Source of the DNA: Bog-532 sp963742865
GTDB taxonomy: Bacteria > Actinomycetota > Actinomycetes > Streptosporangiales > Streptosporangiaceae
Assembly (NCBI GenBank): GCA_963742865.1
Contig: CAVUNW010000015.1
Span: 173,447-237,446 of the forward strand
DNA: 64,000 nucleotides
Reading direction: 5' to 3'
Made by a program: the position numbers and the translations under genes. How positions within the stretch are numbered: position 1 is the stretch's first letter; every line of letters starts with the position of its first letter. Below, piece by piece: positions 47,999 through 56,101 of this stretch. Below the pieces are notes generated by a model, which had not been told where the DNA came from, did no database searches, and saw nothing but the letters and a program-made list of their open reading frames with translations.

Positions 47999-50080
47999 TC
48001 ACGCGTGGTCTGCGGGAGCGGTGTGGTGGGCGATGCGTCGTTCGCTGAGTTTGCGTCCTTGTGCCCGGGCTGGCGGGTTCTCGCCGGGCGGCGGGTAGAG
48101 GCACTGGCCCTTGTCGTTGTAGGGGTGGCCGGTGATGAGCCCGGCGTGGTACCAGATCTTGACGGTTTTGGCGGGCACCCCCAGGCGGCCGGCCATCTGA
48201 GTCAGGGTGAGCATGCCGGCGTCACGGAGTCGCTGTTCGCGGCTGCGCAGCCCGTATTCGTCGCGGATGTTGCGGATGATGAGGCGGTGGAACGGGCGGC
48301 CTTCGCCGCTGGTCAGGCCGCGGTCGTTGAGGATGCCGGCGATCTGGGCGTGGGTGTGGTGGTCGAGGAGCTCATCGACGGCGGTGACGACGGCGGCGGG
48401 GGTCTTGCGGAGTTGCGCGGCGGTTGGCGGGATGGGCAGGGTGAGGGTGGTGTGCTGGCCTGCGGGCAGGCGGACGTGCGCGGTGATGGTGTCGCGGGTC
48501 CGGGTGACGGTGACGTCGGTGAGCAGCAGCCGGGCGATGCGCTTTCGTTCGCGGGCGGGGGTGGCGGGGTCGTTCCAGATCGCGGGCAGGTCGGTGACCA
48601 GCTGGCGGATCCGGGTTTTCTGCGCGTCGGTGAGCTGCCCGGTGTCGTGCTTGCGGGCCTGCTCGCAGGCGTCCTGGGCCTGGCTGAGCGCGCGCAGCGC
48701 GGTGTTCCAGTCGGCTTCGAGGGTGTCGGCGACGAGCCGGTTGGCGGGGTCGACGGCGAGGTAGCGGCGGCGGGCCAGGTCGGCGTGGTAGCGGGCGCGC
48801 TCGACGTGCGCGGCGCGCAGCGCGCCGGCTTCATCGGCGCGGTGCTGGAGCTCGGCCTGGACGGTGAGGGCGGCTTCGGCGGCCAGCGGGGTAAGGGTGT
48901 CGATAAGCAGCTGCCCGATCTGCTGGTCGAGCCCGGCGCCGGGGACGGCCTGGCAGATCCGGCGGGCATGTGCAGATGCCGTCGCGCTGGCACACATAGG
49001 TGGGGACCTGCTGGTCGCCGCGCTGGTGGTAGCGGACGGTCATGCGCAGCCCGCAGGTCCCGCAGATGATGATGCCCTGCAGCAGCGCGGGTCCTTCGCG
49101 GGGCGGGCCGGCGGTGCGATCCCGGCCGTGCGCGGCGGCATTGGCGGTCAGCTGTGCGCGGTTGGCGTCGTACTGGTCCAGGGTGATGTATCCGGGGTGG
49201 GCGCCGGGGATGAAGGAGATCCATTCCTCGCGGGGCAGGACGGTGCGGGACAGTTTCGGGCCGGGGAGCTTGATGTCGCGGTGCCGGCCGAAGGTGAACG
49301 CGCCGGCGTAGCGGGGGTTGTGCAGGATGCGCAGCACGACGTGGTGGGCCAGCGGCTTCCAGTCAAGCTCGCCCTTACGGGGTCCCGCCCGGTGCCGCCA
49401 GGGGAAAGACAGGCCCGCGGTATTGAACGCCTTCACGCACGCGGTCGCTGACCCGGTCGCGGCGAAGGTGGCGAACAGGTGCGCGACGGCGCCCCGGACG
49501 GCGGTGTCGGGGTCGAGGATGACGTGGCCGGCGGCGTCGTAGGCCAGCCCGACGGGCAGCGGGGTGATCAGCTCGCCGCGGCGGGCCTTGGACAAGATCC
49601 CGCCGCGCAGCCGGGCCCGGATGAAATGCAATTCTGCCTCCGAGATTTGCCCTTTCATGCCCAGAACCAGGCGATCGTTAAAATTCCTCGGGTCGTAGAG
49701 GCCGTCTTCGTCGCAGATCAGCGTGCCGGTCAGGCCGCAGAGCTCGAGGAGCTGGTGCCAGTCGGCGGAGTTGCGGGCCAGCCGGGAGCATTCCAGGCCG
49801 AGCACGATCCCGGCCTTGCCCAGCGACACCTCGGCGACCAGGTGCTGGAACCCTTCCCGGTCGGCGGCGCTGGCGCCGGAGTGGCCCTGGTCGATGTCGA
49901 TGACGGTGATCTGGCCGGCGGGCCAGCCGAGCGCGATCGCCCGGCCGCGCAGGTCGTACTGGCGGAGCGCGGATCGGTGTTGTGCAGGACCTGCTTGAGG
50001 CTGGACTGGCGGACATAGAGCAGGGCGGTCCTGGCGAGATGGGCGGCGGTCACCTTCGAGGAGGCGGTGTCGGTGAGCAC
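47999..50080 (-). CDS. Large serine recombinase, two frameshifts
   Basis: Cuts and rejoins attachment sites through a covalent serine link. From the start at 50080 (MLTDTASSKVTAAHLARTAL) the resolvase domain has LLYVRQSSLKQVLHNTD with the catalytic Ser, then ITVIDIDQGHSGASAADREG and SLGKAGIVLGLECSRLARNS. A recombinase domain (GLAYDAAGHVILDPDTAVRG, RILHNPRYAGAFTFGRHRDI), zinc ribbon (GIIICGTCGLRMTVRYHQRG, CQRDG), coiled coil (~430-520) and two C-terminal HTH-like segments (HTHAQIAGILNDRGLTSGEG; LTQMAGRLGVPAKTVKIWYH) follow. Shifts lie near 49968 and 48980. About 693 residues. The C-terminal HTH pair, related to cassette recombinases of actinobacteria, differs from phage integrases such as phiC31. 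Confidence 0.88.
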
Positions 50081-50082
50081 GG

Positions 50083-50128
50083 GTGCTCCTTCCCCGCCCC
50101 GGGCGGGGCGGGATCGGGGTGGAAGGAC
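50083..50128. promoter_or_regulatory. GC-rich inverted repeat upstream of the recombinase
   Basis: CCCCGCCCCGGGCGGGGCGG near 50093 is strongly self-complementary, flanked by CCTTCC and GGAAGG, giving a long hairpin between the small ORF and the recombinase start. Could attenuate or mark a boundary in the operon. Confidence 0.5.
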
Positions 50129-50131
50129 AGA

Positions 50132-50494
50132 TCAGGTGCCGGCCAGCGCGACGGCGAGCCCGGCCAGGGCGTGGACGAGCTCGGTGGTCACCGGCCCCGG
50201 CAGTGGTGCCGCCGGTGATGATCTTCGGGTGGTACCGGTGGTGGCCGCGCAGGTCAGGTTGGCCAGGGCACGCCGCCAGGCGGTGACGCCCTTGCCGGTG
50301 AGCACGCCGAGCCCGAGCGGGAACGCGCTCGCGCGTGCGTGCAGGGCGGCATGACGCAGCTGCTCGTAGCGGGCATCCAGCCCGCCGCCGGGAACATGAG
50401 CCTGGCCGGCATCCGGGCCCGGGGGTGACGGGCCTGGTTCAGCAGCCGCGGGGCCAGGTGAAGGTCGCAGGGACAGGGACGGGTTCTCCTCCTT
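50132..50494 (-). CDS. Small conserved-looking ORF of the recombinase element
   Basis: Frame ending at TGA 50132 with DARYEQLRHAALHARASAFP, LGLGVLTGKGVTAWRRALAN and GPVTTELVHALAGLAVALAG. Amphipathic helices, no known domain. The start is unclear: a GGAAGGAGGAGA ribosome site near 50485-50500 suggests translation begins just after it, but I see no ATG, GTG or TTG there, so a base may be wrong. It lies between the HTH gene and the recombinase on the same strand. It could be a recombination directionality factor or accessory DNA-binding protein; this is inference from position. Confidence 0.5.
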   Translation of the reverse strand, partial: KEENPSLSLRPSPGPAAAEPGPSPPGPDAGQAHVPGGGLDARYEQLRHAALHARASAFPLGLGVLTGKGVTAWRRALANLTCAATTGTTRRSSPAAPLPGPVTTELVHALAGLAVALAGT

Positions 50495-50516
50495 CCCGCG
50501 CTCGGGGGCGGGCAGG

Positions 50517-50994
50517 TCAGCGGCTTTTGGAATGCTCCCGCCGGCGGGCCAGCGCTCGCTCGACGGAGCGGGGGTGCACGCGCACCCCGAACTCCTCGGC
50601 GATCGGCCCGGCCAGGCCGGGCGGCTGTCAGGGCGGGATCGGCCGCCAGCTGCTGTTCGGCCCAGGCCAGGACCTGCCCGGTGAGCTTGTGACCGCCGCG
50701 GGGCCCGGGCCTGGCCGGCACCAGCCCCTCCAGCCCGGATTCCGCCAGGGCGGCAGCGGCCTGGTAGTACGACGGCCGGGAGTACCCGAACGCCGCCGCG
50801 GTCGCGGTGACCGGCGCGCCGTCCACCCGGACACGGCGCACCATCTCGTACTTGACCTGCACCGCATCGCGGGCGTCGAAGAAGTCCGCGGAAAGGAACG
50901 CCTCGTCGGTGACCTGCCCGGGATGCGGGTTCAGGCACCGCGACTCGCGCAGCGCGGTCACCTTCGGGTCCTCCGATGGTCCTCGCGGGGCCAT
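50517..50994 (-). CDS. Helix-turn-helix protein of the recombinase element, one frameshift
   Basis: ATG 50994 starts MAPRGPSEDPKVTALRESRC, then FFDARDAVQVKYEMVRRVRV and VTATAAAFGYSRPSYYQAAA, a Tnp/resolvase-like helix-turn-helix, then ESGLEGLVPARPGPRGGHKL. Near 50625 the frame changes; LAGPIAEEFGVRVHPRSVER and ALARRREHSKSR end at TGA 50517. The second half is also HTH-like, as in winged HTH_29/IS630-type transposase N-domains. It has no catalytic domain. It may bind element ends or regulate the recombinase. About 158 residues. Confidence 0.7.
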
Positions 50995-51146
50995 GCCGCC
51001 TCCCAGTCCATACGGTCGTAAGGATAATTTTGCCCATTCTGAGAGAGACTGTCGTCACGACACGCCGCAGAAAGCGCATGAAGACCAGGAAAATAGCCAG
51101 ATAACTACCGCGTCGACCGCACCGGCTGAACAGCACCGTCAGCAAA

Positions 51147-51191
51147 GCCCGGCGTAATCCCCTTGACGATCACGGCGTAATCCTCTTGACG
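51147..51191. repeat. Direct repeats GGCGTAATCC-n-CTTGACG
   Basis: GGCGTAATCCCCTTGACG (from ~51150) and GGCGTAATCCTCTTGACG (from ~51173) differ at one base. A related GGCGTAGTTGACGAT lies at the right border of the element (~51479), 20 bases from the AA core. Possible recombinase-binding arms. Confidence 0.6.
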
Positions 51192-51448
51192 GCCGCACCA
51201 TCCGCCGCCAGGGCTCGCAGCCGGCCGACCAGATCAGCCAGCGCCAGCAGGCCATCGACAGTGAACGGGCACCGGCCGTCCGCGATGACCACGAAAGGGC
51301 CGGCGGGCACAACATCGGTCCACCCAGCAGGCAGCGAGAACAGCACACCATTCTCGTCATGCAGATGGACCCGGTCCTCACCCCAGTTCCGCCGGTGCGC
51401 GACGAACTCAAAGTCCCGGCCGAACAACGGGTGGAACCGATGCGTCAC
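51170..51448 (-). CDS. DUF5372-like small protein of the recombinase element
   Basis: About 92 residues if it starts at GTG 51448 (VTHRFHPLFGRDFEFVAHRR), then NWGEDRVHLHDENGVLFSLP, AGWTDVVPAGPFVVIADGRC and FTVDGLLALADLVGRLRAL. It matches the small proteins that accompany cassette recombinases in actinobacteria. The open frame also extends to an ATG at 51508, but that codon lies in the target DNA beyond the AA core, so it is not the element's own start. Beta-rich, cytosolic, no known activity. Confidence 0.75.
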   Translation of the reverse strand: MTHRFHPLFGRDFEFVAHRRNWGEDRVHLHDENGVLFSLPAGWTDVVPAGPFVVIADGRCPFTVDGLLALADLVGRLRALAADGAAVKRITP

Positions 51449-51804
51449 ACGGACACGTCGGTACTGATCCTGCGGATCAGGCGTAGTTGACGATGGGGTC
51501 CAACTCATACGCGGAACGGTTCGTGGGGACGCTTCGCCGCGAGTGCTTGGACCAGGTGCTGATCCTCGGCGAGCAGCACCTGCGGGAGGTGCTGGCCGAG
51601 TATGCGCGGCACTATAACGGCCACCGGCCGCACCAGGGGCTGCAGCAGGAACCTCCGCTGCGCCAGCCCGTCCGCGTCGTCGATATCACCGCCCGGATCG
51701 AGCGCAGGAGCGTCGTCGGCGGGCTGATCAGCGAGTACCGCAGAGCAGCCTAGCGAGCGCGAAACACCAGGTCAGTGGCTATGAGCGAGTTTTGGCACGG
51801 CACA

Positions 51805-52256
51805 CGGGATGTAGGTGGTGTCGCCGACCATTTTCTCACCCGGCGCGGCGGCGGTGAAATCCCGTTTCTCCAGATCGGGAATGTCATGCTCCTGGCCGTC
51901 GCCCTCGGTCAGGGTGAACCGCCACGGCCGCGGCTGGCAGGGCTCCAGGTCCCGCTCGCGCATGATGGACCGCACCAGCTCCGGCCCGGCGGGCACGCCC
52001 CGGGCCACCAGGTCCGCGTGTACCCGGCGGTACCCGTATGTCCCATCTGATTCATCGAATGACTTCTGCACGATCAAAGCGAGCATCCCGCGCCTTTTCG
52101 CCGTCGCCCATTCCGGCGCGGTCCGCCATTCATAAAACCCGGACCGCGATACCTCCATCCACCCGCACATCATCACGACCGACGGCACATACTCATCATC
52201 CGATTCCCGGTAAGCCGCATACTCCGCGTCGATGAACTCGAATTTCTCCGGCAGGG
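51805..52256 (-). pseudogene. IS3-type transposase (OrfB), N-terminal half only
   Basis: The frame from ~52256 reads PEKFEFIDAEYAAYRESDDE, VMMCGWMEVSRSGFYEWRTA, SDGTYGYRRVHADLVARGVP and PGEKMVGDTTYIP, the HTH_21 and start of the DDE core of IS3-family OrfB. It stops matching at about 51805, exactly where the inverted repeat of the neighbouring IS begins, and the rest of OrfB is not found at the left side of that IS. So the remnant was truncated by IS insertion followed by loss. OrfA is also not evident to the right. Confidence 0.8.
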
Positions 52257-52396
52257 TCTAGGCTGTGGCACGCGGCCACTGCACGATCTTCGGTTGTCCT
52301 CACAAACCACTGATGATCAAGCAGTGACCGTCTGCGTGCTGCCCCGTCGGCGCCCGCTCAGCGAAGTGTCAAATGGAATATGAGAAGGGAGCCGTC

Positions 52397-53047
52397 GTGA
52401 CGATAAATTCATCGGCGAGCAACACCCAGTCAACCGGACAACGCCGCTCGCGTGCGGGCCGGCTCGCCCGCGGGTGGATCCTTCCGATCAAGCCTTTTCG
52501 CCCGGTCAACCCGGCGCTCCTGAAACACGCACAGGAGCGCGCCGAGAATGGCCAGAACCGCCTCGCGGACCGGATCACCGCGTTCGCGGGCTCGATGGCG
52601 TTCGTCTACCTGCACCTCATCTGGTTTTCATGCTGGATCGGATTTGGGGTCGAGAAGTACCCGTTCGGACTTCTGACGATGATCGTCTCGCTGGAAGCGA
52701 TCTTCCTCTCGACCTTCGTGCTGATCAGTCAGAACCGGGCCGATGCCAAGCGGCAGGTCATCGCCGACCAGCAATGGGAGACGGTGCAGGAGGAGGATCG
52801 CCAGAACAAGGAGCTGCTCAGGCTCTCCAACCAGCAGGATCACCAGAACGAGGAGCTGCTCGATCTCTCCAGCCAGATCCTGAGGCTGACCAAGGAAGTC
52901 CGCTCGCTGGCGGAGAAGGCGCGGGAAGACAACGAGCAGAACAAGGAACTGCTGGACATCACGCGGCGTACGTTGGCGTTGACGAAGGAGGTCCACGCCC
53001 ACGCCGGAGCCGGGACTCCGGCCGACGCCAGTAACCCTCCAGAGTAA
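52397..53047 (+). CDS. DUF1003 membrane protein with coiled-coil tail
   Basis: 216 residues from GTG 52397, chosen over the upstream ATG 52373 because GAAGGGAG sits 5 bases before it. DUF1003 core: ENGQNRLADRITAFAGSMAF, VYLHLIWFSCWIGFG (TM1), FGLLTMIVSLEAIFLSTFVL (TM2) and ISQNRADAKRQVIADQQW. The tail is a long acidic/Gln coiled coil with repeats such as QNKELLRLSNQQDHQNEELL, LDLSSQILRLTKEV and EQNKELLDITRRTLALTKEV (heptads NKELL.L). Function of DUF1003 is unknown. Confidence 0.9.
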   Translation: MTINSSASNTQSTGQRRSRAGRLARGWILPIKPFRPVNPALLKHAQERAENGQNRLADRITAFAGSMAFVYLHLIWFSCWIGFGVEKYPFGLLTMIVSLEAIFLSTFVLISQNRADAKRQVIADQQWETVQEEDRQNKELLRLSNQQDHQNEELLDLSSQILRLTKEVRSLAEKAREDNEQNKELLDITRRTLALTKEVHAHAGAGTPADASNPPE

Positions 53048-53283
53048 CTCTTGCTCGCCGACGTCGAGGCCGGACGATCGGGCCGAGGCGTACGGGCCGC
53101 AGGCTGCTCAAGCGCGTAGCCGAGAGCTGGGCTCGTCTGGAGGCGCTCCGGCTGGGTGTGGCCCGGCGTGCGCCGGACGGCCGCTCAACGGCAGAGCCCG
53201 GCGCTGACGCCGGGCCAGCGGCGCCCCAGGCGCCGCCTTGATCTAGTACGGCATAATTCGGCAGTGCAGCGGAACACCAGCGG

Positions 53284-53388
53284 CTACAGCGAGGCCGGGC
53301 CGCGCACCAGCCATTCCACCATGTCCCGCCGGGTGGGATCGGCGAGCGCCTGGAACACCTGGTCCAGCGAATCCAAACGGTTAGACAT
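53284..53388 (-). pseudogene. Truncated ArsR-type regulator
   Basis: 34 codons only: MSNRLDSLDQVFQALADPTR then RDMVEWLVRGPASL and TAG. This is the standard first helix pair of ArsR repressors of the SRPBCC-associated kind, normally followed by ~65 more residues with the recognition helix, which are absent here in all frames. A remnant. Confidence 0.7.
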
Positions 53389-53501
53389 TTTCTTAAGTAT
53401 TAGGCTGACGCGTAGGAAGCGTTCTGCCAGCCCCAAACGAGGGTGATAGCGCTGGTCAGACCGAGAAGTTGTCGAAGACATCGGCGTGGCGCTGCTGGGC
53501 G

Positions 53502-54206
53502 TCAGTCGGCTGAGGACCCGAGCCGCAGCGTCTTGAGCACGGCGCTCACCGGCAGCCGCACGATGTGAGCCAGCCCGTCCGGCACCCGGATGAGCCGGCG
53601 GAGCAGGACGGGGATACCCACGATGTCGCCTCGGGCCGCCGCCGTCAGCAGATCCAAGAGCTCCTGCCCGGTCGGCGGGGGCGGCTCGGCGATCTTCACG
53701 CGGGCGGTGACCACGGGACCGAGCGATTCGGTCTCGACCCGGCCGAAGGCGGGCACGGGCATAAGCGCGAGCATGGAGCGGTTCTCGGCGAGGACTTCGG
53801 CAGTGAAGTACTCGATCCCGACCTCGAGGGCGCGCTTGCTCAGCCGGGCCAGCAGCGCGGAGTCGAGCCCGCGTCCCTGCCAGGCATCGACCACGGCCAT
53901 CCCCAGATCGGCGGTGTCGGGCTGGTCGGCGAGGCGGGCGAACCGGCACTCCCCGACGATCTCCGTCGACAGCTGCGGCAGGGCGACCAGCGCCTCGTTG
54001 CCCTGGTGATCGACGTCGACCGCCGCCTGGACGGTGGCCTCGGGAAGTTCGGGCATGACGGTGAAGAACCGCCGGTAACGGGACTGCTCGCCCAGGTTCG
54101 CATACGCCCGGACCAGAGCCGGCACGTCGCCCGGCTGCACCTGCCGCACCACCACGACGTCCCCGGACCGGAGTGTGACAACCTCCGGCTGACTCGCTGC
54201 GGTCAT
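53502..54206 (-). CDS. GNAT acetyltransferase
   Basis: 234 residues, intact. Residues ~10-165 form one GNAT domain: VTLRSGDVVVVRQVQPGDVP, GEQSRYRRFFTVMPELPEA, LGMAVVDAWQGRGLDSALLA (acetyl-CoA pyrophosphate loop; GRGLDS replaces the usual GxGxGS/A) and EYFTAEVLAENRSMLALM. The SRYRRFF segment resembles the N-terminal GNAT part of the Pat-like protein at 19803, so both may derive from one family of acyl-CoA-sensing acetyltransferases. The C-terminal ~65 residues are helical and unassigned. Divergent from the fatty-acyl-CoA ligase at 54456. Substrate, protein or small molecule, unknown. Confidence 0.85.
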   Translation of the reverse strand: MTAASQPEVVTLRSGDVVVVRQVQPGDVPALVRAYANLGEQSRYRRFFTVMPELPEATVQAAVDVDHQGNEALVALPQLSTEIVGECRFARLADQPDTADLGMAVVDAWQGRGLDSALLARLSKRALEVGIEYFTAEVLAENRSMLALMPVPAFGRVETESLGPVVTARVKIAEPPPPTGQELLDLLTAAARGDIVGIPVLLRRLIRVPDGLAHIVRLPVSAVLKTLRLGSSAD

Positions 54207-54455
54207 GGCCAGTCCTCCCTTGACATCGCCATACTGCCGCCGGGACCGGCCGCCCTGCTCCGTCGCACGCCGCCGTCAGGCTCACCGTAAGCCAGGAGAC
54301 AAGCAGGGCTGTAACCACTGGTGCCTGCTTGTGCCGGAGGACCATGCGGGGGACGATGCTTGACAAGGCGGACCATCGATCGCCCCGGCTCGGTCGCCGC
54401 AAAATGAAGTTCTCGTACCCCCGCGGGCTGGGTCCCTCCGACAAGGAGGAGCATC

Positions 54456-55961
54456 ATGACGAACCTCGCATCGAATCTGGCGGACACCACGCGCGCCCAC
54501 GCCGACCGGGTGGCCGTACGCGTGGGTGACGCCGCGATGACCTACCGGGAACTGGATGAGGCGAGCGCCCGGGTAGCCGGGCTGCTGCGCGAGCACGGTC
54601 TCAAGCCCGGCGACCGAGTGGGGATCATGCTGCCGAGCGTGGCCGAGTTCCCCGTTGTGTACTACGGCGTGCTCCGGGCTGGCGGCATCGCCGTCCCGAT
54701 GAACCCGCTGCTCAAGCAGCGGGAGGTGGCCTATTACCTCGGCGACTCCGGGGCCGGGCTGATCTTCGCCTGGCATGCGTTCGCAGATGAGGCACGCGGC
54801 GGCGCCGAGCAGGTGAACGCGGAGCTCATCGTCGTGGATCTGGCCGGCTTCCCCGGCCTGCTGGGCTCCGCCGCCCCGGATTACGAGGTCGCGCACCAGG
54901 TTACCGACGATACCGCGATGATCCTCTACACCTCCGGGACGACCGGCCAGCCGAAGGGCGCCGAGCTCACCCACGGCAACCTCACCAGTAACACCGAGGT
55001 GGTACGTACCGACATCGTCCGCGCCCGCCCGGAGGACGTGATCTTCGGCGGGCTGCCGCTGTTCCACGCGTTCGGGCAGACCGCCGCGCTCAACGTTGCG
55101 ATCGCGTCGGGGGCGTGCCTGACCCTGCTGCCGCGGTTCGACGCCGAGCATGCCCTGCGGATCATCGCCGGCCACCGGGTGACCGTCTTCGAGGGCGTGC
55201 CGACCATGTACCTGGCGCTGCTGTACCGGCCGGACCGCGCGGACTACGACGTGTCCGCGCTGCGGATGTGCTTCTCCGGCGGCGCGGCGCTGCCGGTCGA
55301 GGTGCTGCGCGGGTTCGAGGAGGCGTTCGGCTGCATGGTGCTGGAGGGTTATGGCCTGTCGGAGACCTCCCCGGTCGCCTCGTGCAACCACCCGGACCGG
55401 GAGCGCAAGCCCGGCTCGATCGGCACGCCCATCCGGGGCGTGCAGATGCGGGTGGTGGACAAGGAAGACCACGAGGTTCCGCAGGGCGAGGTAGGCGAGA
55501 TCGTCATTCGCGGGCCGAACGTGATGAAGGGCTACTGGCACCGGCCTGAGGCGACCGCCGAAGCCCTGCGCGACGGCTGGTTCCACAGCGGTGACCTGGC
55601 CCGGGTCGATGAGGACGGCTACTCCTACATCGTGGACCGGAAGAAGGACCTGATCATCCGCGGCGGCTTCAACGTCTACCCGCGGGAGATCGAGGAAGTG
55701 CTGTACGAACACCCCGCGGTCGCCGCGGTCGCCGTGATCGGCCTGCCGCACCCAGAGTTGGGCGAGGAGGTCGGTGCCGCGGTGACCCTCAAGCCGGGTG
55801 CGGTCGTCAGCGCCGAGGAGCTGCGCGAGTACGTCAAGGCGCTGGTCGCGGCGTATAAGTACCCGCGCCACCTGTGGATCGCCGAGGAGATGCCCATGGG
55901 CCCGACCGGCAAGATCCTCAAGCGGGAGATCGTCATCCCGGTGCACCTCATCGTGCGGTGA
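54456..55961 (+). CDS. Long-chain fatty-acid-CoA ligase (FadD-like)
   Basis: AMP-forming ligase, 501 residues, intact. ATG 54456 with AAGGAGGA upstream. Motifs: P-loop MILYTSGTTGQPKGAELTHG, PLFHAFGQTAALNVAIASGA, LEGYGLSETSPVASCNHP, GWFHSGDLARVDEDGYSYIV, DRKKDLIIRGGFNVYPREIE and PMGPTGKILKREI (catalytic Lys). Activates fatty acids with ATP for oxidation or lipid synthesis. The GNAT gene is divergent at 250 bases, and the KAS III-like operon follows 1 kb downstream on the same strand, so it may supply acyl groups to it. Chain length not readable. Confidence 0.92.
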   Translation: MTNLASNLADTTRAHADRVAVRVGDAAMTYRELDEASARVAGLLREHGLKPGDRVGIMLPSVAEFPVVYYGVLRAGGIAVPMNPLLKQREVAYYLGDSGAGLIFAWHAFADEARGGAEQVNAELIVVDLAGFPGLLGSAAPDYEVAHQVTDDTAMILYTSGTTGQPKGAELTHGNLTSNTEVVRTDIVRARPEDVIFGGLPLFHAFGQTAALNVAIASGACLTLLPRFDAEHALRIIAGHRVTVFEGVPTMYLALLYRPDRADYDVSALRMCFSGGAALPVEVLRGFEEAFGCMVLEGYGLSETSPVASCNHPDRERKPGSIGTPIRGVQMRVVDKEDHEVPQGEVGEIVIRGPNVMKGYWHRPEATAEALRDGWFHSGDLARVDEDGYSYIVDRKKDLIIRGGFNVYPREIEEVLYEHPAVAAVAVIGLPHPELGEEVGAAVTLKPGAVVSAEELREYVKALVAAYKYPRHLWIAEEMPMGPTGKILKREIVIPVHLIVR

Positions 55962-55982
55962 GGCTGCTGCTGCTCGTTCCTC

Positions 55983-56084
55983 CTAGCGGCGGGAAGGGCA
56001 CGCAGGGGTGATGATCCGCGAGATCGTGGACTGGTCCACGTCGAAGATATCCGCCCAGACTTCCTCGATGATGTTCTGCCGCAT
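55983..56084 (-). pseudogene. Transposase helix-turn-helix remnant
   Basis: 33 codons: MRQNIIEEVWADIFDVDQST then ISRIITPA and a stop. This is the N-terminal HTH of DDE_Tnp_4/IS5-type transposases (usually RxNxxxEEVWAxIFDVDQSTVSRII), with the catalytic domain missing. Too short for the usual ORF cut-off. Confidence 0.6.
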
Positions 56085-56101
56085 ATAGCCGCATGTGACT
56101 A

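Larger units (their letters stand above)
47898..51503 (-). mobile_element. 3.6-kb serine-recombinase element inserted at an AA dinucleotide
   Basis: The segment separates the two halves of a transposase gene; its removal rejoins the codon for Asn with only the dinucleotide AA shared at both borders (47896-47897 and 51502-51503). A 2-bp core with no longer target duplication is what large serine recombinases leave. Cargo, all on the minus strand in order: DUF5372-like protein, helix-turn-helix protein, small unknown ORF and the large serine recombinase. No antibiotic, metabolic or phage structural genes are present, so it is a minimal self-mobile unit. The left border lies 101 bases from the recombinase stop. 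Confidence 0.8.
47087..51753 (+). pseudogene. IS transposase (rve integrase core), split by the insert and one frameshift
   Basis: The left part from GTG 47087 reads DAEILVLRHEIAVLRRQVAR, PRWGYRRIQGELLGLGYRVG and ILACDFLHVDTVLLHRLYVL with the first catalytic Asp. A one-base shift near 47690 leads to VHILGVTAHPTGAWTAQQAR and FLIRDRDSKFAAAFDDVF, second Asp. After TPVRSPRA the gene is broken at 47897. It resumes at 51502 as NSYAERFVGTLRRECLDQVL, with the Glu of the DDE triad, and ends GLISEYRRAA at TAG 51753. Joining 47897 to 51504 yields RSPRANSYAERF in frame. The insertion should abolish transposition. Confidence 0.88.
47031..51804 (+). mobile_element. Insertion sequence with 16-bp terminal inverted repeats, interrupted by a 3.6-kb element
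   Basis: The left end TGTGCTGTGCCAAAAC (47031-47046) and right end GTTTTGGCACGGCACA (51789-51804) are inverted repeats matching at 15 of 16 positions, and similarity extends inward. Without the insert at 47898-51503 the IS would be ~1168 bp with a single DDE transposase gene, normal for single-ORF integrase-core elements. No target duplication is evident. The right end abuts a truncated IS3-type transposase, so this IS probably landed in it. Confidence 0.8.

Noticed and set aside
51170..51508. DUF5372-like protein starting at ATG 51508
   Set aside because: That ATG belongs to the interrupted transposase DNA outside the AA core; the element's own start is more likely GTG 51448, which begins VTHRFHPLFG as in the family.
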